DNA from: Solirubrobacterales bacterium 70-9
GTDB taxonomy: Bacteria; Pseudomonadota; Alphaproteobacteria; Acetobacterales; Acetobacteraceae
NCBI GenBank assembly: GCA_903970625.1
Contig: CAJCJG010000044.1
Location: 1 to 56,406 of the forward strand
Length of the DNA stretch: 56,406 nucleotides
Direction of reading: 5' to 3'
A program made the position numbers and the translations under genes. Shown here in pieces: positions 32,041-41,079 of the stretch (position 1 is its first letter; the number at the start of each line of letters is the position of its first letter). The notes beneath the pieces are model-generated. The model was not told the DNA's origin and made no database searches. It worked only from the letters and a program-made list of their open reading frames with translations.

Positions 32041-33048
32041 ATGCTGGCCCGCCGCATCCTGCTGCGTCTGCTGCAATCCATCCCGACGTTGGCGGGCGTA
32101 GCAGTTTTGACGTTCGTGCTGGTGCGTGTGGTGCCGGGCGACCCGGTGGCGATGATGATTCCGCCGGGCGCGGACGACGCGGCCGTTGCGCGCCTTTACG
32201 CCATGTACGGCCTCGACAAGACGATCTCGCAGCAATTCCTCATATGGGCCGGGCAGGCGCTGGGCGGCAATTTCGGCATCTCGATCACGACGCGGCAGGC
32301 CGTAACTGGCCTGATCTTCTCGCGGCTGCCGGCGACGCTGGAACTGGTGACGGTGGCCGCGTTCGTCGCGGTGGCACTGGGCGTGGCGATGGCGGTGATC
32401 GGCACGCGCTTCGCCGGGCGCGCGGGCGAGGTTGTGGTTGACGGTATCACCGGATTTTTCCTCGCGGTGCCGGATTTTCTGTGGGGTCTCGCCTTCATCG
32501 TGGTGTTCGGCGTGCTGCTGCCGCTGCTGCCGATTTCGGGGCGTGCCGACCCGACGCAGGCGTCCGGGCTTTCCACCGAGTTCACGCTGATCGAAAGTTT
32601 TGTTCGGTTCCGCTGGGGCATCACGACGGATGTTTTGGCGCACATGGCGATGCCTGCCGTTGCCCTTGCCCTGCCGCTCGCCGCGATGATTGCGCGGGTA
32701 TTAAAATCGTCGTTGGCGGAGCAGATGGGGCAGGATTACGCGCTGCTGTCGCGCGTGAAAGGGTTTTCGCGCTGGCATGTGATTTTGGCGGAAGCGTTGC
32801 GCAACGCGGCGATTCCGACGGTGAGTTTGACGGGCGTGCAGGTGACGTTCCTGGTCGGCGGCACGGTGCTGATCGAGAAGATTTTTTCCTATCCGGGGAT
32901 CGGAAGCCTGGCCATCGACGCGGTGATCAACCGCGACCTGCCGCTGATCCAGGGGCTTATTCTCACATTCGCCGTGATTTTTATCCTCATCAATCTGGCG
33001 CTCGATCTGTCGTATGCGGCGCTGGACCCGAGGTTACGGCATGGGTGA
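32041..33048 (+). CDS. ABC transporter permease (DppB/OppB type)
   Basis: 335 aa with six membrane helices. The N-terminus LARRILLRLLQSIPTLAGV and motif VRVVPGDPVAMMIPPG are typical of the B permease. The EAA loop is seen as LAEALRNAAIPTVSLTGVQV. It follows the SBP gene after 53 nt. A palindromic repeat separates it from the C-type permease. Confidence 0.92.
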   Translation: MLARRILLRLLQSIPTLAGVAVLTFVLVRVVPGDPVAMMIPPGADDAAVARLYAMYGLDKTISQQFLIWAGQALGGNFGISITTRQAVTGLIFSRLPATLELVTVAAFVAVALGVAMAVIGTRFAGRAGEVVVDGITGFFLAVPDFLWGLAFIVVFGVLLPLLPISGRADPTQASGLSTEFTLIESFVRFRWGITTDVLAHMAMPAVALALPLAAMIARVLKSSLAEQMGQDYALLSRVKGFSRWHVILAEALRNAAIPTVSLTGVQVTFLVGGTVLIEKIFSYPGIGSLAIDAVINRDLPLIQGLILTFAVIFILINLALDLSYAALDPRLRHG

Positions 33049-33087
33049 GGTCGTCGCATTCTCACGATCCATCGTTTCACCGTCTTG

Positions 33088-33114
33088 GCCGGGTCAAGCC
33101 CGGCGATGACGATT
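33088..33114. repeat. Short palindromic repeat, family B
   Basis: GGCCGGGTCAAGCCCGGC followed by GATGACG, between the two permease genes. It is shorter than the 26587 copy but shares the GGGTCAAGCCCGG core. Confidence 0.7.
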
Positions 33115-33133
33115 TTCGCGTGGTTACAGCCGA

Positions 33134-33982
33134 ATGGCTGAACGCGGCACCCTGCGCCATGCGGCAAAAAACTGGCGCGTGCTGATGGGCGGCGCGCTGT
33201 TGCTCGCGCTGGTGATCGCGGCGGTGTTTGCGAAATCGTTGGCGCCGTACGATCCGCTGGACCAGGACCTTTCCGCGCAACTGGCGCCGCCCGACTGGCA
33301 TTTTGCCGCCGACGCGCATCCGCTCGGCACCGACAGTTTGGGGCGGGACGTGCTCTCCCGTCTGATCTACGGCAGCCGCGTGGCGCTGACGGTGGCGCTG
33401 GTGGCAGGCATTCTGACGGCGCTGGTTGGCACCGCGCTGGGTCTTGCGGCGGGATTTTTTGGCGGCTGGGCGGATACTGTGATTTCCCGTGCCGTGGATA
33501 TCTGGTCGTCGTTCCCGCCCGTGCTGCTCTCGATCATTCTGGTGGCGCTGATCGGCACCGGATTGTGGTCGGTCGTCGCCGCCATCGTGCTGATCGACTG
33601 GACACGGTTTTGCCGCGTGGTGCGGGCGGAGACGTTGAAGCAGCGGCGGCTGGATTATGTGGACGCGGCAATCGTCGCGGGCCTGACGCCGGGACGGATT
33701 TTGTGGCGCGAGATCGTGCCGAACATCCTGCCGCTGGCGCTCGTGTTGCTGACGCTGGAAATGGGCATTGCGGTCGTGATCGAAGCGATCCTGTCGTTCG
33801 TGGGCCTTTCGATTTCCTCGGACGCGCCAAGCTGGGGCGGCATGATCGCCGAAGGGCGCGAAGTGGTTCACGAGGCGCCTTGGGTGCTGACCGGCGCGAT
33901 GCTGGTGCTGCTGGCGACAGTATTGGGCTTCAACATTCTGGGCGACGGGCTGAAGGCGGAACTCGATCCGGTGCTGCGGTGA
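33134..33982 (+). CDS. ABC transporter permease (DppC/OppC type)
   Basis: 282 aa with six helices. PLGTDSLGRDVLSRLIYGSR is the C-permease signature, and REIVPNILPLALVLLTLEMG is the EAA loop that contacts the ATPase. SFVGLSISSDAPSWGGMIAE is typical of the C-terminal periplasmic loop. Its stop overlaps the next gene (GTGA). Confidence 0.93.
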   Translation: MAERGTLRHAAKNWRVLMGGALLLALVIAAVFAKSLAPYDPLDQDLSAQLAPPDWHFAADAHPLGTDSLGRDVLSRLIYGSRVALTVALVAGILTALVGTALGLAAGFFGGWADTVISRAVDIWSSFPPVLLSIILVALIGTGLWSVVAAIVLIDWTRFCRVVRAETLKQRRLDYVDAAIVAGLTPGRILWREIVPNILPLALVLLTLEMGIAVVIEAILSFVGLSISSDAPSWGGMIAEGREVVHEAPWVLTGAMLVLLATVLGFNILGDGLKAELDPVLR

Positions 33983-34800
33983 GCGACGACGTTCTCGCCA
34001 TCGAGAACCTGTCCGCCGCGATCCGTAATGGCCCGACGCTGCTGCACGAGATTTCGTTGCGTTTGGCTGCGGGCGAGGTGCATGGGCTGGTCGGCACGTC
34101 GGGCGCCGGCAAGTCGATGATCGGGCGGTGCGTGCTGGGCATTCTGCCCGCGCCGGTGCGCGTGACGGCGGGCGGGATTCGGTTTCTCGGCAAGCAGCTT
34201 GTCGGTTTGTCGGAACGCGACCGGCGGGCCGCCGGGGCGTCGTTGGCGTTGATTCCGCAAGACCCGCTTTCGGCGCTGAACCCGTCGCGCCGGATCGTGT
34301 CGCAGATGACGGATGTGATGCGGCTAAGGCTGCATCTCTCGCACGCCGAAGCGTACGCCCGTGCCCTGGCGATGCTGGACGAAGTGCATATTCGCGGACC
34401 GCAAGATGTGCTGCGTCGATATCCGCACGAACTGTCGGGCGGCATGCGGCAGCGGGTATTGATCGCGACCGCGTTTGCCTGCGAACCACGCCTGATCGTG
34501 GCCGACGAACCGACGACGGCGCTGGACGTGACGGTGCAAAAGCAAATCCTGCGGCTCATACGCGAGTTGCAGCGCAAGCACGGAACTTCGGTGCTGTTCG
34601 TGACCCACGACCTCGGGGTCGTCGCCAAAATCTGCAATTCCGTCACGGTCCTGAACGCGGGCCGCATCGTGGAACAGGCGCCGGTCGCCGATATTTTTCT
34701 GCGGCCGCAGGACGCCTACACGCAGGCACTGTTCGCCGCGACGCCGCGCTACGACCGGCCGGGCGACACGTTGCGGCCGTTGCCGGCTGATTTCGCATGA
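33979..34800 (+). CDS. ABC transporter ATP-binding protein (DppD/OppD type)
   Basis: 273 aa. Walker A GTSGAGKS, signature LSGGMRQRVLIA, Walker B RLIVADEPTTALD and the His switch VTHDLGVV. I chose the GTG that overlaps the permease stop (GTGA). The C-terminal oligopeptide-transporter extension (QDAYTQALFAATPRYDRPGD) is present but short, and it lacks the cysteine cluster some members have. Confidence 0.94.
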   Translation: MSDDVLAIENLSAAIRNGPTLLHEISLRLAAGEVHGLVGTSGAGKSMIGRCVLGILPAPVRVTAGGIRFLGKQLVGLSERDRRAAGASLALIPQDPLSALNPSRRIVSQMTDVMRLRLHLSHAEAYARALAMLDEVHIRGPQDVLRRYPHELSGGMRQRVLIATAFACEPRLIVADEPTTALDVTVQKQILRLIRELQRKHGTSVLFVTHDLGVVAKICNSVTVLNAGRIVEQAPVADIFLRPQDAYTQALFAATPRYDRPGDTLRPLPADFA

Positions 34801-35624
34801 CCGCCTTGATCGACGCGACGGCGTTGGAGGTGGCGTTTCCAGACACGTCCAAAAAGCGGCCGTTCCGACCGGCGCCGACAACGAAAATCCTGCACGGCGT
34901 CGATTTCCACATCAGCGCCGGAGAATCCGTCGGCATCGTCGGAGAGTCCGGCTCCGGCAAGACCACGCTCGGCCGCGCGCTGCTGAGGCTGATCGAACCG
35001 AGCGCGGGGCACATCGCGTTCGAGGGGCAGGACATCACGCACGCGGCGGAACGGGCGCTGCGGCCGTTGCGGGCGCGGATGACGATGATCTTTCAGAACC
35101 CGCTGGCCGCCCTGAACCCGCGACGGACCATTGCCGCGTCGGTCGCTGCCCCCTTGGTCGCGCGCGGCGATGGCAGCGACGTGCGACAAAAAGTGTTGCG
35201 CGCGCTCGACCGCTCGGGGCTGCCGAAATCCTTCGCCGACCGCTACCCGCACCAGCTTTCGGGCGGGCAGCGGCAGCGAGTCGGCATTGCACGCGCCATC
35301 GTGACCGAGCCAAACTTCATTCTGGCGGACGAGATCGTCTCCGGCCTGGACGTTTCGACTCAGGCGCAAATTCTCGATCTGTTGCGGGAATTGCGGCGGG
35401 ACATGGGGCTGGCGCTGGCATTCATCACGCACGATCTGAGCGTGGTGCGCGTGCTGTGCGAGCGGGTGGTGGTGATGCATCAGGGGCGGATCGTGGAAGA
35501 AGGCGACTGCGCGGCCCTGTTCGCGGCCCCGCGCCACCCCTACACCCGCCGCCTGCTGGCCGCGATCCCGCTGCCGGAACTGGACGATACGTGGCTCGAC
35601 GCCGAGGCGGAGGAGGTTGCGTGA
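34797..35624 (+). CDS. ABC transporter ATP-binding protein (DppF/OppF type)
   Basis: 275 aa. Walker A GESGSGKT, signature [12 protein letters not shown], Walker [14 protein letters not shown] (DE kept), switch [28 protein letters not shown] ends the protein as in the family. It overlaps the previous gene by ATGA and the cutC gene by GTGA. Confidence 0.94.
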   Translation: MTALIDATALEVAFPDTSKKRPFRPAPTTKILHGVDFHISAGESVGIVGESGSGKTTLGRALLRLIEPSAGHIAFEGQDITHAAERALRPLRARMTMIFQNPLAALNPRRTIAASVAAPLVARGDGSDVRQKVLRALDRSGLPKSFADRYPHQLSGGQRQRVGIARAIVTEPNFILADEIVSGLDVSTQAQILDLLRELRRDMGLALAFITHDLSVVRVLCERVVVMHQGRIVEEGDCAALFAAPRHPYTRRLLAAIPLPELDDTWLDAEAEEVA

Positions 35625-36361
35625 GGCCGCTGATCGAGGTCTGCATCGAAGGGCCGGACGCGGCCGTCGCCGCCGAGCAGGGCGGGGCCGACCGGGTGGA
35701 ACTGTGCGCGAGCCTGCTGGAAGGCGGGATCACCCCCAGCCTCGGCGTACTGCGCGCGACGCTAGCGGCGGTGGCCATCCCGGTGATGGCGATGGCGCGG
35801 CCGCGCGGGGGTGACTTTCTGTATTCCGAACTGGAATTCGCGGCGATGCTGGACGACGTGCGGGCGTTCCGGGCGGAGGGGGCGGCCGGCGTGGTGATCG
35901 GCTGCCTGACCGCCGACGGCGCCATCGACGCCGAGCGCACGGAGGCCCTGGTCGCCGCCGCCCGGCCGCTGTCCGTCACCTGCCACCGCGCATTCGACAT
36001 GACGCGCGATCCGGCGGCGGCGCTGGAGACGCTGATCGCGTGCGGCGTGGACCGGGTATTGACGAGCGGCCAGCGGCCGAGCGCGCTGGCGGGGCTACCG
36101 CTGCTGCGCCAACTCGTGGCTCAAGCGGCCGGGCGCATTGCGGTCATGGGATGCGGGGACCTGTGCGCGGACAACATCGCCACCGTCCGCGACGCCGGCC
36201 TGCCGGAACTGCATTTTTCGGCACCCCGCGATGTGCCGAGCGGAATGGTCTATCGCAACCCGCATGTCGGCATGGGCGGCACGGACCTGGACCGCGAATA
36301 TCGCCTTACGATCACAGACGCCGACCGGGTGCGCGCGACCATCGCGGCGGTGCGGGGTTGA
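35621..36361 (+). CDS. cutC: CutC-family protein
   Basis: 246 aa TIM-barrel protein. IEVCIEGPDAAVAAEQGGAD, then RVELCASLLEGGITPSLGVL, RPRGGDFLYSELEFAAMLDD and the CHRAFDMTRDPAAALE region are family motifs. CutC was linked to copper homeostasis, but the biochemical role is disputed, and recent work treats it as a possible deglycosylase. The GTG at 35621 has AGGAGG upstream and overlaps the ATPase stop, tying it to the importer operon. A dipeptide-importer link suggests a catabolic role, not copper, but that is inference. Confidence 0.9.
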   Translation: MRPLIEVCIEGPDAAVAAEQGGADRVELCASLLEGGITPSLGVLRATLAAVAIPVMAMARPRGGDFLYSELEFAAMLDDVRAFRAEGAAGVVIGCLTADGAIDAERTEALVAAARPLSVTCHRAFDMTRDPAAALETLIACGVDRVLTSGQRPSALAGLPLLRQLVAQAAGRIAVMGCGDLCADNIATVRDAGLPELHFSAPRDVPSGMVYRNPHVGMGGTDLDREYRLTITDADRVRATIAAVRG

Positions 36362-36376
36362 GTGTATGGTGGTGCC

Positions 36377-36676
36377 ATGACGAACTTGCCGGATGTGCTG
36401 ACGACGCTGCGTTCCCATCGGGCCGACCTTGAGCGGCTTGGGGTGCGGCGCGCGGTCGTGTTCGGCTCGGTGGCGCGCGGCAGTGAGGGGCCGGACAGCG
36501 ATGTTGATATCGCCGTGACGGTCGATCCAGGGCGGGTGGCCACGCTGTTCGCCCACGGCGACATCCAGCAGCATTTGGAGGGATGGCTGGGGCGGCCCGT
36601 GGACCTCGCGCGGCTCGACCGCTTGCGCCCGACGGTCGCGCAGGATGTCGCGGTGGACGGGGTTGATGCCTTCTGA
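36377..36676 (+). CDS. MntA-like minimal nucleotidyltransferase (antitoxin candidate)
   Basis: 99 aa. The nucleotidyltransferase motif GS-x10-DxD is present: G30-S31 (VVFGSVARGS) and D42/D44 (DSDVDIAV). MNT proteins neutralise HepT toxins by adenylylating or otherwise modifying a tyrosine. The ATG at 36377 is used; a GTG at 36362 would add five residues. It overlaps the HepT-like gene by 11 nt, the usual pair arrangement. Confidence 0.88.
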   Translation: MTNLPDVLTTLRSHRADLERLGVRRAVVFGSVARGSEGPDSDVDIAVTVDPGRVATLFAHGDIQQHLEGWLGRPVDLARLDRLRPTVAQDVAVDGVDAF

Positions 36677-37013
36677 GCGGCCGCGAGACAGGCTTGCCGA
36701 TGTCGTCGGCAATTGCGAGCGAATCTTGCGCTATACCAAGGATATGACATTCGAGGACTACATCGCGGACGAGCGGACGATGGATGCGGTCGAACGGTGC
36801 CTGCAACGAATCAGCGAAGCTTGCTACAAACTTGGCGACACGCTCGACACGCAGAGTCCGGATGCGCCCTGGCGGGCGGCGCGCGGGATCGGAAACATAC
36901 TGCGGCACAAATACGATCAGGTGGCCGAACCTGAGATCTGGGCCAGCGTGCAACAGGACATTCCGCTGCTCCTCGCGGCCGCCAAAGCGGAACTGGTGCG
37001 CCTGTCCGGCTGA
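36666..37013 (+). CDS. HepT-like (DUF86) RNase toxin candidate
   Basis: 115 aa helical protein. The active-site motif region reads RAARGIGNILRHKYDQVA, so it has R80-H81-x-Y83. The arginine normally about five residues before the histidine (RNxLxHxY) is a glycine (G76), and the nearest candidate is R73. The variant GNxLRHxY is seen in part of the DUF86 family. The RNase activity is therefore uncertain. Frame begins inside the MNT gene (ATG 36666), so the two are co-translated. Confidence 0.85.
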   Translation: MPSERPRDRLADVVGNCERILRYTKDMTFEDYIADERTMDAVERCLQRISEACYKLGDTLDTQSPDAPWRAARGIGNILRHKYDQVAEPEIWASVQQDIPLLLAAAKAELVRLSG

Positions 37014-37098
37014 CACGCGGCCCCGCCGGGGCTACGGTCCCTGGACGAAGGAGCTTTCCCATCCTCTTCATGCTTTCCATAAACAGGCACGGGTTTCG

Positions 37099-37425
37099 AT
37101 GATGGTGCGTCTGTTCGTCTACGGCACGCTACTAGATCCGTTGCTTGTGACACGGTTGACGGGCCAGCCGGCGCAACTGGAGCTAGCCCACCTCGACGGC
37201 TACCGGCGCGTACAGCTGCGTGGCACACCCTACCCCACCCTTCGGCGCGCGCGCGATGCCGTGGCTGGGGCGTTGCTGTCGGCCGATGCGGTTTCGCTGC
37301 GTCGGCTGCACGCTTACGAAGGGCCGCGCTACCGTCTGACCCGTGTTCGCCCGATTGCCGGTGGCAAGGCGGTGAACGCACTCGCCTGGATCGCTCCGGA
37401 CGCGACCAACCGCCCCTGGCCCTGA
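37099..37425 (+). CDS. Gamma-glutamylcyclotransferase-like protein
   Basis: 108 aa. LFVYGTLLDPLLVTRLTGQP is the GGCT/AIG2 fold entry, and E74 in AYEGPRYRLTRV is the catalytic acid position. It probably acts on gamma-glutamyl amines or peptides, or is a maintenance enzyme of glutathione degradation. Start ATG at 37099; the next ATG follows directly. It ends 12 nt before the PLP-enzyme gene and may be co-transcribed. Confidence 0.85.
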   Translation: MMVRLFVYGTLLDPLLVTRLTGQPAQLELAHLDGYRRVQLRGTPYPTLRRARDAVAGALLSADAVSLRRLHAYEGPRYRLTRVRPIAGGKAVNALAWIAPDATNRPWP

Positions 37426-37437
37426 GAGGGAAGAAAA

Positions 37438-38562
37438 ATGTTGCAGCCACCGCCCGCCCAGCCCGGCATGTCCGAGGACGAGATCGACACGCCGGCCCTG
37501 ATCATCGACCTCGATGCGTTCGAGTACAACCTGGACACGATGGCGGCGTTTTGCGCCGAGTCCGGGGTGAAACTGCGGGCGCACGCGAAGACGCACAAAT
37601 CGCCGGTGATCGCGCTGTTACAGATGGCGCGGGGTGCCGTCGGCCAGTGCGTGCAGAAGGTGGCGGAGGCGGAGGCGCTGGCCTGGGGTGGCGTGCCGGA
37701 CATTCTGGTCAGCAACCAGGTGGTTGGGATGCAAAAGCTGGCGCGGCTGGTGGCATTGTCCGGCATCGCGCGGGTGGCGGTGTGCGTGGACGACCCGTTC
37801 CAGGTGGCACAGGCGGAAGCGGCGGCGGAAGCGGGCCGCACGCGGCTGTCCGTGCTGGTGGAAATCGACGCCGGCGGCGGGCGCTGCGGCGTGGCGCCGG
37901 GGCCGGAGGCGGTGGCGCTCGCGCGGCGGATCGCGGAGAGCAAGCATCTGACGTTTGGCGGCATCCAGGCGTATCACGGCGGTGCCCAGCATATGCGCAC
38001 GCCGCCGGAGCGGGAGCGGGCGATCGCGTTCGCCTCGGACGGCGCGCGGCGGACGGTGGAGCAGTTGCGGCAGGCCGGATTGGATTGCCCGATCGTCGGC
38101 GGCGCTGGCACCGGCACCTTCGGGCTGGAGGCCGCGAGCGGCGTGTTCACCGAATTGCAGGCCGGCAGCTATTGCTTCATGGACGCCGACTACGCCCGCA
38201 ATCTGGACGAAAACGGCCGCCATTTCGCGACCTTCCGGCATTCGCTGTTCGTGCTGGCAACCGTGATGAGCGCCGCGCGGCCGGGGGTTGCGGTGGTCGA
38301 TGCCGGGCTGAAGGCGCTGGCGACGGACAGCGGCTTGCCGGAAATCTGGGGCCACCCGGATTATGTCTATGTCGGTGCCTCGGACGAGCACGGCAAACTG
38401 CACATCCCGTCCGAGAGCGAGGCCCCGAAGCTGGGCGAAAAGCTGCGGCTGGTGCCGGGGCACTGCGACCCGACGGTGGATCGCTACGACTGGTATGTGG
38501 GTGTGCGGGCCGGTCGGGTGGAAAGCCTGTGGCCGGTCGCGGCGCGGGGCGGGATGGCTTAG
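37438..38562 (+). CDS. DSD1/D-threonine aldolase-family PLP enzyme
   Basis: 374 aa, alanine-racemase-N fold. RAHAKTHKSP holds the likely PLP lysine (K51), and VPGHCDPTVDRYDWYVG holds the metal site (H and C) near the C-terminus. GGIQAYHGGAQHM is also typical. Known members are D-threonine aldolase, D-serine dehydratase and beta-hydroxyaspartate aldolase; all act on D- or 3-hydroxy amino acids with a metal. GAGAGGGAAG lies just before the ATG. The stop codon overlaps that of the convergent ABC gene by 4 nt. Confidence 0.9.
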   Translation: MLQPPPAQPGMSEDEIDTPALIIDLDAFEYNLDTMAAFCAESGVKLRAHAKTHKSPVIALLQMARGAVGQCVQKVAEAEALAWGGVPDILVSNQVVGMQKLARLVALSGIARVAVCVDDPFQVAQAEAAAEAGRTRLSVLVEIDAGGGRCGVAPGPEAVALARRIAESKHLTFGGIQAYHGGAQHMRTPPERERAIAFASDGARRTVEQLRQAGLDCPIVGGAGTGTFGLEAASGVFTELQAGSYCFMDADYARNLDENGRHFATFRHSLFVLATVMSAARPGVAVVDAGLKALATDSGLPEIWGHPDYVYVGASDEHGKLHIPSESEAPKLGEKLRLVPGHCDPTVDRYDWYVGVRAGRVESLWPVAARGGMA

Positions 38563-40238
38563 CCCGGCAGCGACACCTGTGCTGCCCGCACCGCCGCCAG
38601 CGTTTGCACGCGGCTGGCCAGCACTTCGTCCAGCCAGTCGCTGCGCATTTCCGGCACCGAGGACAGCAGCAGTTTGGTGTACGGATGATACGGCGGCGCG
38701 AAGACTTTGGACGTCTCACCGCCGGCGACCAGTTTGCCCTTCAGCATGACCGCGACCTTGTTGGCGATGCGTTTGACGGTGCCGAGGTCGTGCGTGATGA
38801 ACAGATAGGCGAGGCCGAGTTCCTCCTGCAACTTCTTCAGCAGGCGCAGAATTTCCTCGCCGACCAACTGGTCCAGCGCGCTGGTGACTTCGTCGCAAAT
38901 GATCAGGTCCGGCTCGGCAGCGAGCGCGCGGGCGATGCCGATGCGCTGCTTCTGGCCGCCGGAGAGTTCGCCGGGCTTGCGGTTGATAAAAGTCTCCGGC
39001 AGATCCATCAGGCGCAACAGTTCCAGCACCCGCTTGCGAACATCCTCACGCGAGCGGCCGAAATAGAATTGGACGGGGCGGCCGATGATTTCGTGCAGCG
39101 TCTGGTTCGGGTTCAGCGCCACGTCGGCCATCTGGTAGATCATCTGCACGCGGCGCAACTGGTCCTTGCTGCGGTCCTTCAGCGCAGGCGGCAGGCTTTG
39201 GCCCTGGAAGCGGATGTCGCCGGACTGGCGCGGCAACAGGCCGATGATCACGCGCGCGAGCGTGCTTTTGCCGGAACCGGATTCGCCGACCACGGCCACC
39301 GTATCGCCGCGCCGGACTTCGACGCTGACATTGTCGATCACGCGCAGCAGCGAATGGTAGCTGGCGACGACGTTGGACACCTGGAGCAGCGGCGCTTCGC
39401 CCGTGTCGAGGTCTTCGCGAAAAGCGTGGCCGGCGACGCGCTCGGCGACGAGGCGACGGGTATATTCCTCGCGCGGGGCCTGCAAAATCTGATCGCAGGT
39501 GCCGAGTTCGACCATCTTGCCGTGGCGCAGCACCATGATGTGGTCGGCGATTTGCGCGACGACGGCGAGGTCGTGGGTAATGTAGATGGCCGCCGTGCCG
39601 TGCTCGCGGATCAGTTTGCGGAAGCTGGCCAGCACTTCCACCTGCGTCGTCACGTCCAATGCGGTCGTCGGTTCGTCGAACACCAGAATGTCGGGCTTGG
39701 CTGCCATCGCCATCGCCGCCATCGCACGCTGCAACTGGCCACCGGAGACCTGGTGCGGGTAGCGGTCGCCGAACGTATCCGGGTTGGGCAGTTCGAGTTC
39801 GCGGAACAGTCGTTTCGCCGTCGCCTCCGCCTCGGCGACAGAGAGGATGCCGTGCTTGACCGGGATTTCGCACACCTGCTGCATCAGCGTCATCGCCGGG
39901 TTGAAGCTGGCGGCGGCACTTTGCGCGATGTAGGACACGCCCGGGCCGCGAAGAGCGCGCCGTTCGGTGGCACTCATCTGGCGGATGTCGCGGCCCTCGA
40001 AGAACAATTGCCCGCCCGTCATCCGGCAGCCGCCGCGCGTGTAGCCGAGCGTGCAAAGGCCGATGGTGGATTTGCCCGCGCCGGATTCGCCGATCAGGCC
40101 GATCACTTCGCCGCGCTTCAGTTCCAGGCTGACATCGTGGACCAGCGTGGGGCCGTTGCCGCGATCCGTGCGCACTTCGACGCGCAGCTTTTCGACCTTC
40201 AGGATGGTCTCGCCGACCTTGCGCCCGTGCCCGCTCAT
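38559..40238 (-). CDS. Fused ABC transporter ATPase (two NBDs, YejF/DppDF type)
   Basis: 559 aa. First domain: GESGAGKST, VSGGQLQRAMAAMA, ILVFDEPTTALD. Second domain from about residue 290: GESGSGKST, LSGGQKQRIGIARA, LIICDEVTSALD. HPYTKLLLSSVPEMRSDW ends the second oligopeptide module. The fusion gives both ATPases of the importer whose permeases lie upstream. The start at 40238 overlaps the permease stop (ATGA). Confidence 0.95.
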   Translation of the reverse strand: MSGHGRKVGETILKVEKLRVEVRTDRGNGPTLVHDVSLELKRGEVIGLIGESGAGKSTIGLCTLGYTRGGCRMTGGQLFFEGRDIRQMSATERRALRGPGVSYIAQSAAASFNPAMTLMQQVCEIPVKHGILSVAEAEATAKRLFRELELPNPDTFGDRYPHQVSGGQLQRAMAAMAMAAKPDILVFDEPTTALDVTTQVEVLASFRKLIREHGTAAIYITHDLAVVAQIADHIMVLRHGKMVELGTCDQILQAPREEYTRRLVAERVAGHAFREDLDTGEAPLLQVSNVVASYHSLLRVIDNVSVEVRRGDTVAVVGESGSGKSTLARVIIGLLPRQSGDIRFQGQSLPPALKDRSKDQLRRVQMIYQMADVALNPNQTLHEIIGRPVQFYFGRSREDVRKRVLELLRLMDLPETFINRKPGELSGGQKQRIGIARALAAEPDLIICDEVTSALDQLVGEEILRLLKKLQEELGLAYLFITHDLGTVKRIANKVAVMLKGKLVAGGETSKVFAPPYHPYTKLLLSSVPEMRSDWLDEVLASRVQTLAAVRAAQVSLPG

Positions 40239-41062
40239 GCGCCTTCTCCATGTGACCGCGAGTGGATCGACAGCATCCAATCGACGACGAAATTGACGCC
40301 GATGGTCAGGATCGCGATGGCGCCGGCCGGGTACAGCGGCGCCAGCGAGTCGAGGTTGATCATGTCGCGATAGTCGCGAACCATGCTTCCCCAGTCGGCG
40401 TCCGGCGGCTGCACGCCGAGGCCGAGGAAGCTCAGGGCGGCGATGAACAGGAACGCGAAGGAAAAGCGCAGGCCGAATTCGGCGATCAGCGGTGCCATCG
40501 CGTTCGGCAGGATTTCCTTGGTGATGACCCACCACAGGCCCTCGCCGCGCACCCGCGCCACTTCGACATACTCCATCGCGGCGATGTTCATGGCCAGCGC
40601 GCGGGCGAGGCGGAACACTTTCACGCTGTCCAGGATCGCGATGGTAATAATAAGCACGGGCAGATCGGTGCCGAGCACGGATAGGATGATGAAGGCAAAG
40701 ATCAGCGTCGGCATCGACAGCAGCAGATCGACGAGGCGCGACAGCCCGAGATCGACCCAGCCGCGCATCACGGCGGCGGTGAAGCCAGTGACCACGCCGA
40801 TGAAAAACGACAGACAGGTGATGACGAACGACAGCCCGATGGACATGCGGGCGCCGTAGATCAGGCGGCTGAACAGGTCGCGGCCGAGATTGTCCAGACC
40901 CAGAATATGCTGCGGATCGGGGTCGCCCCAGGCGTCGCCGACGACATCGGCCTGATCGAACGGGGCGATCAGCGGCGCGCCGAGGGCGGCGATCACGTTC
41001 AGCGCAATGATGATCAGGCCGATCAGGGCCGGAATGGTGAGGCGGTGGCCGAGCAGTCGCAT
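40235..41062 (-). CDS. ABC transporter permease (DppC type), second importer
   Basis: 275 aa with six helices. ILGLDNLGRDLFSRLIYGAR is the C-permease signature, and TKEILPNAMAPLIAEFGLRF is the EAA loop. SFLGLGVQPPDADWGSMVRD is the late motif. The start MRLLGHRLTIPALIG at 41062 is 17 nt after the B-permease stop. Confidence 0.94.
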   Translation of the reverse strand: MRLLGHRLTIPALIGLIIIALNVIAALGAPLIAPFDQADVVGDAWGDPDPQHILGLDNLGRDLFSRLIYGARMSIGLSFVITCLSFFIGVVTGFTAAVMRGWVDLGLSRLVDLLLSMPTLIFAFIILSVLGTDLPVLIITIAILDSVKVFRLARALAMNIAAMEYVEVARVRGEGLWWVITKEILPNAMAPLIAEFGLRFSFAFLFIAALSFLGLGVQPPDADWGSMVRDYRDMINLDSLAPLYPAGAIAILTIGVNFVVDWMLSIHSRSHGEGA

Positions 41063-41079
41063 GATGTGCCTCCCCCTCT

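Noticed and set aside
37551-40373. Long plus-strand open frame across the PLP enzyme and the fused ATPase
   Set aside because: It overlaps two well-defined genes in other frames and has low-complexity composition with no motifs.
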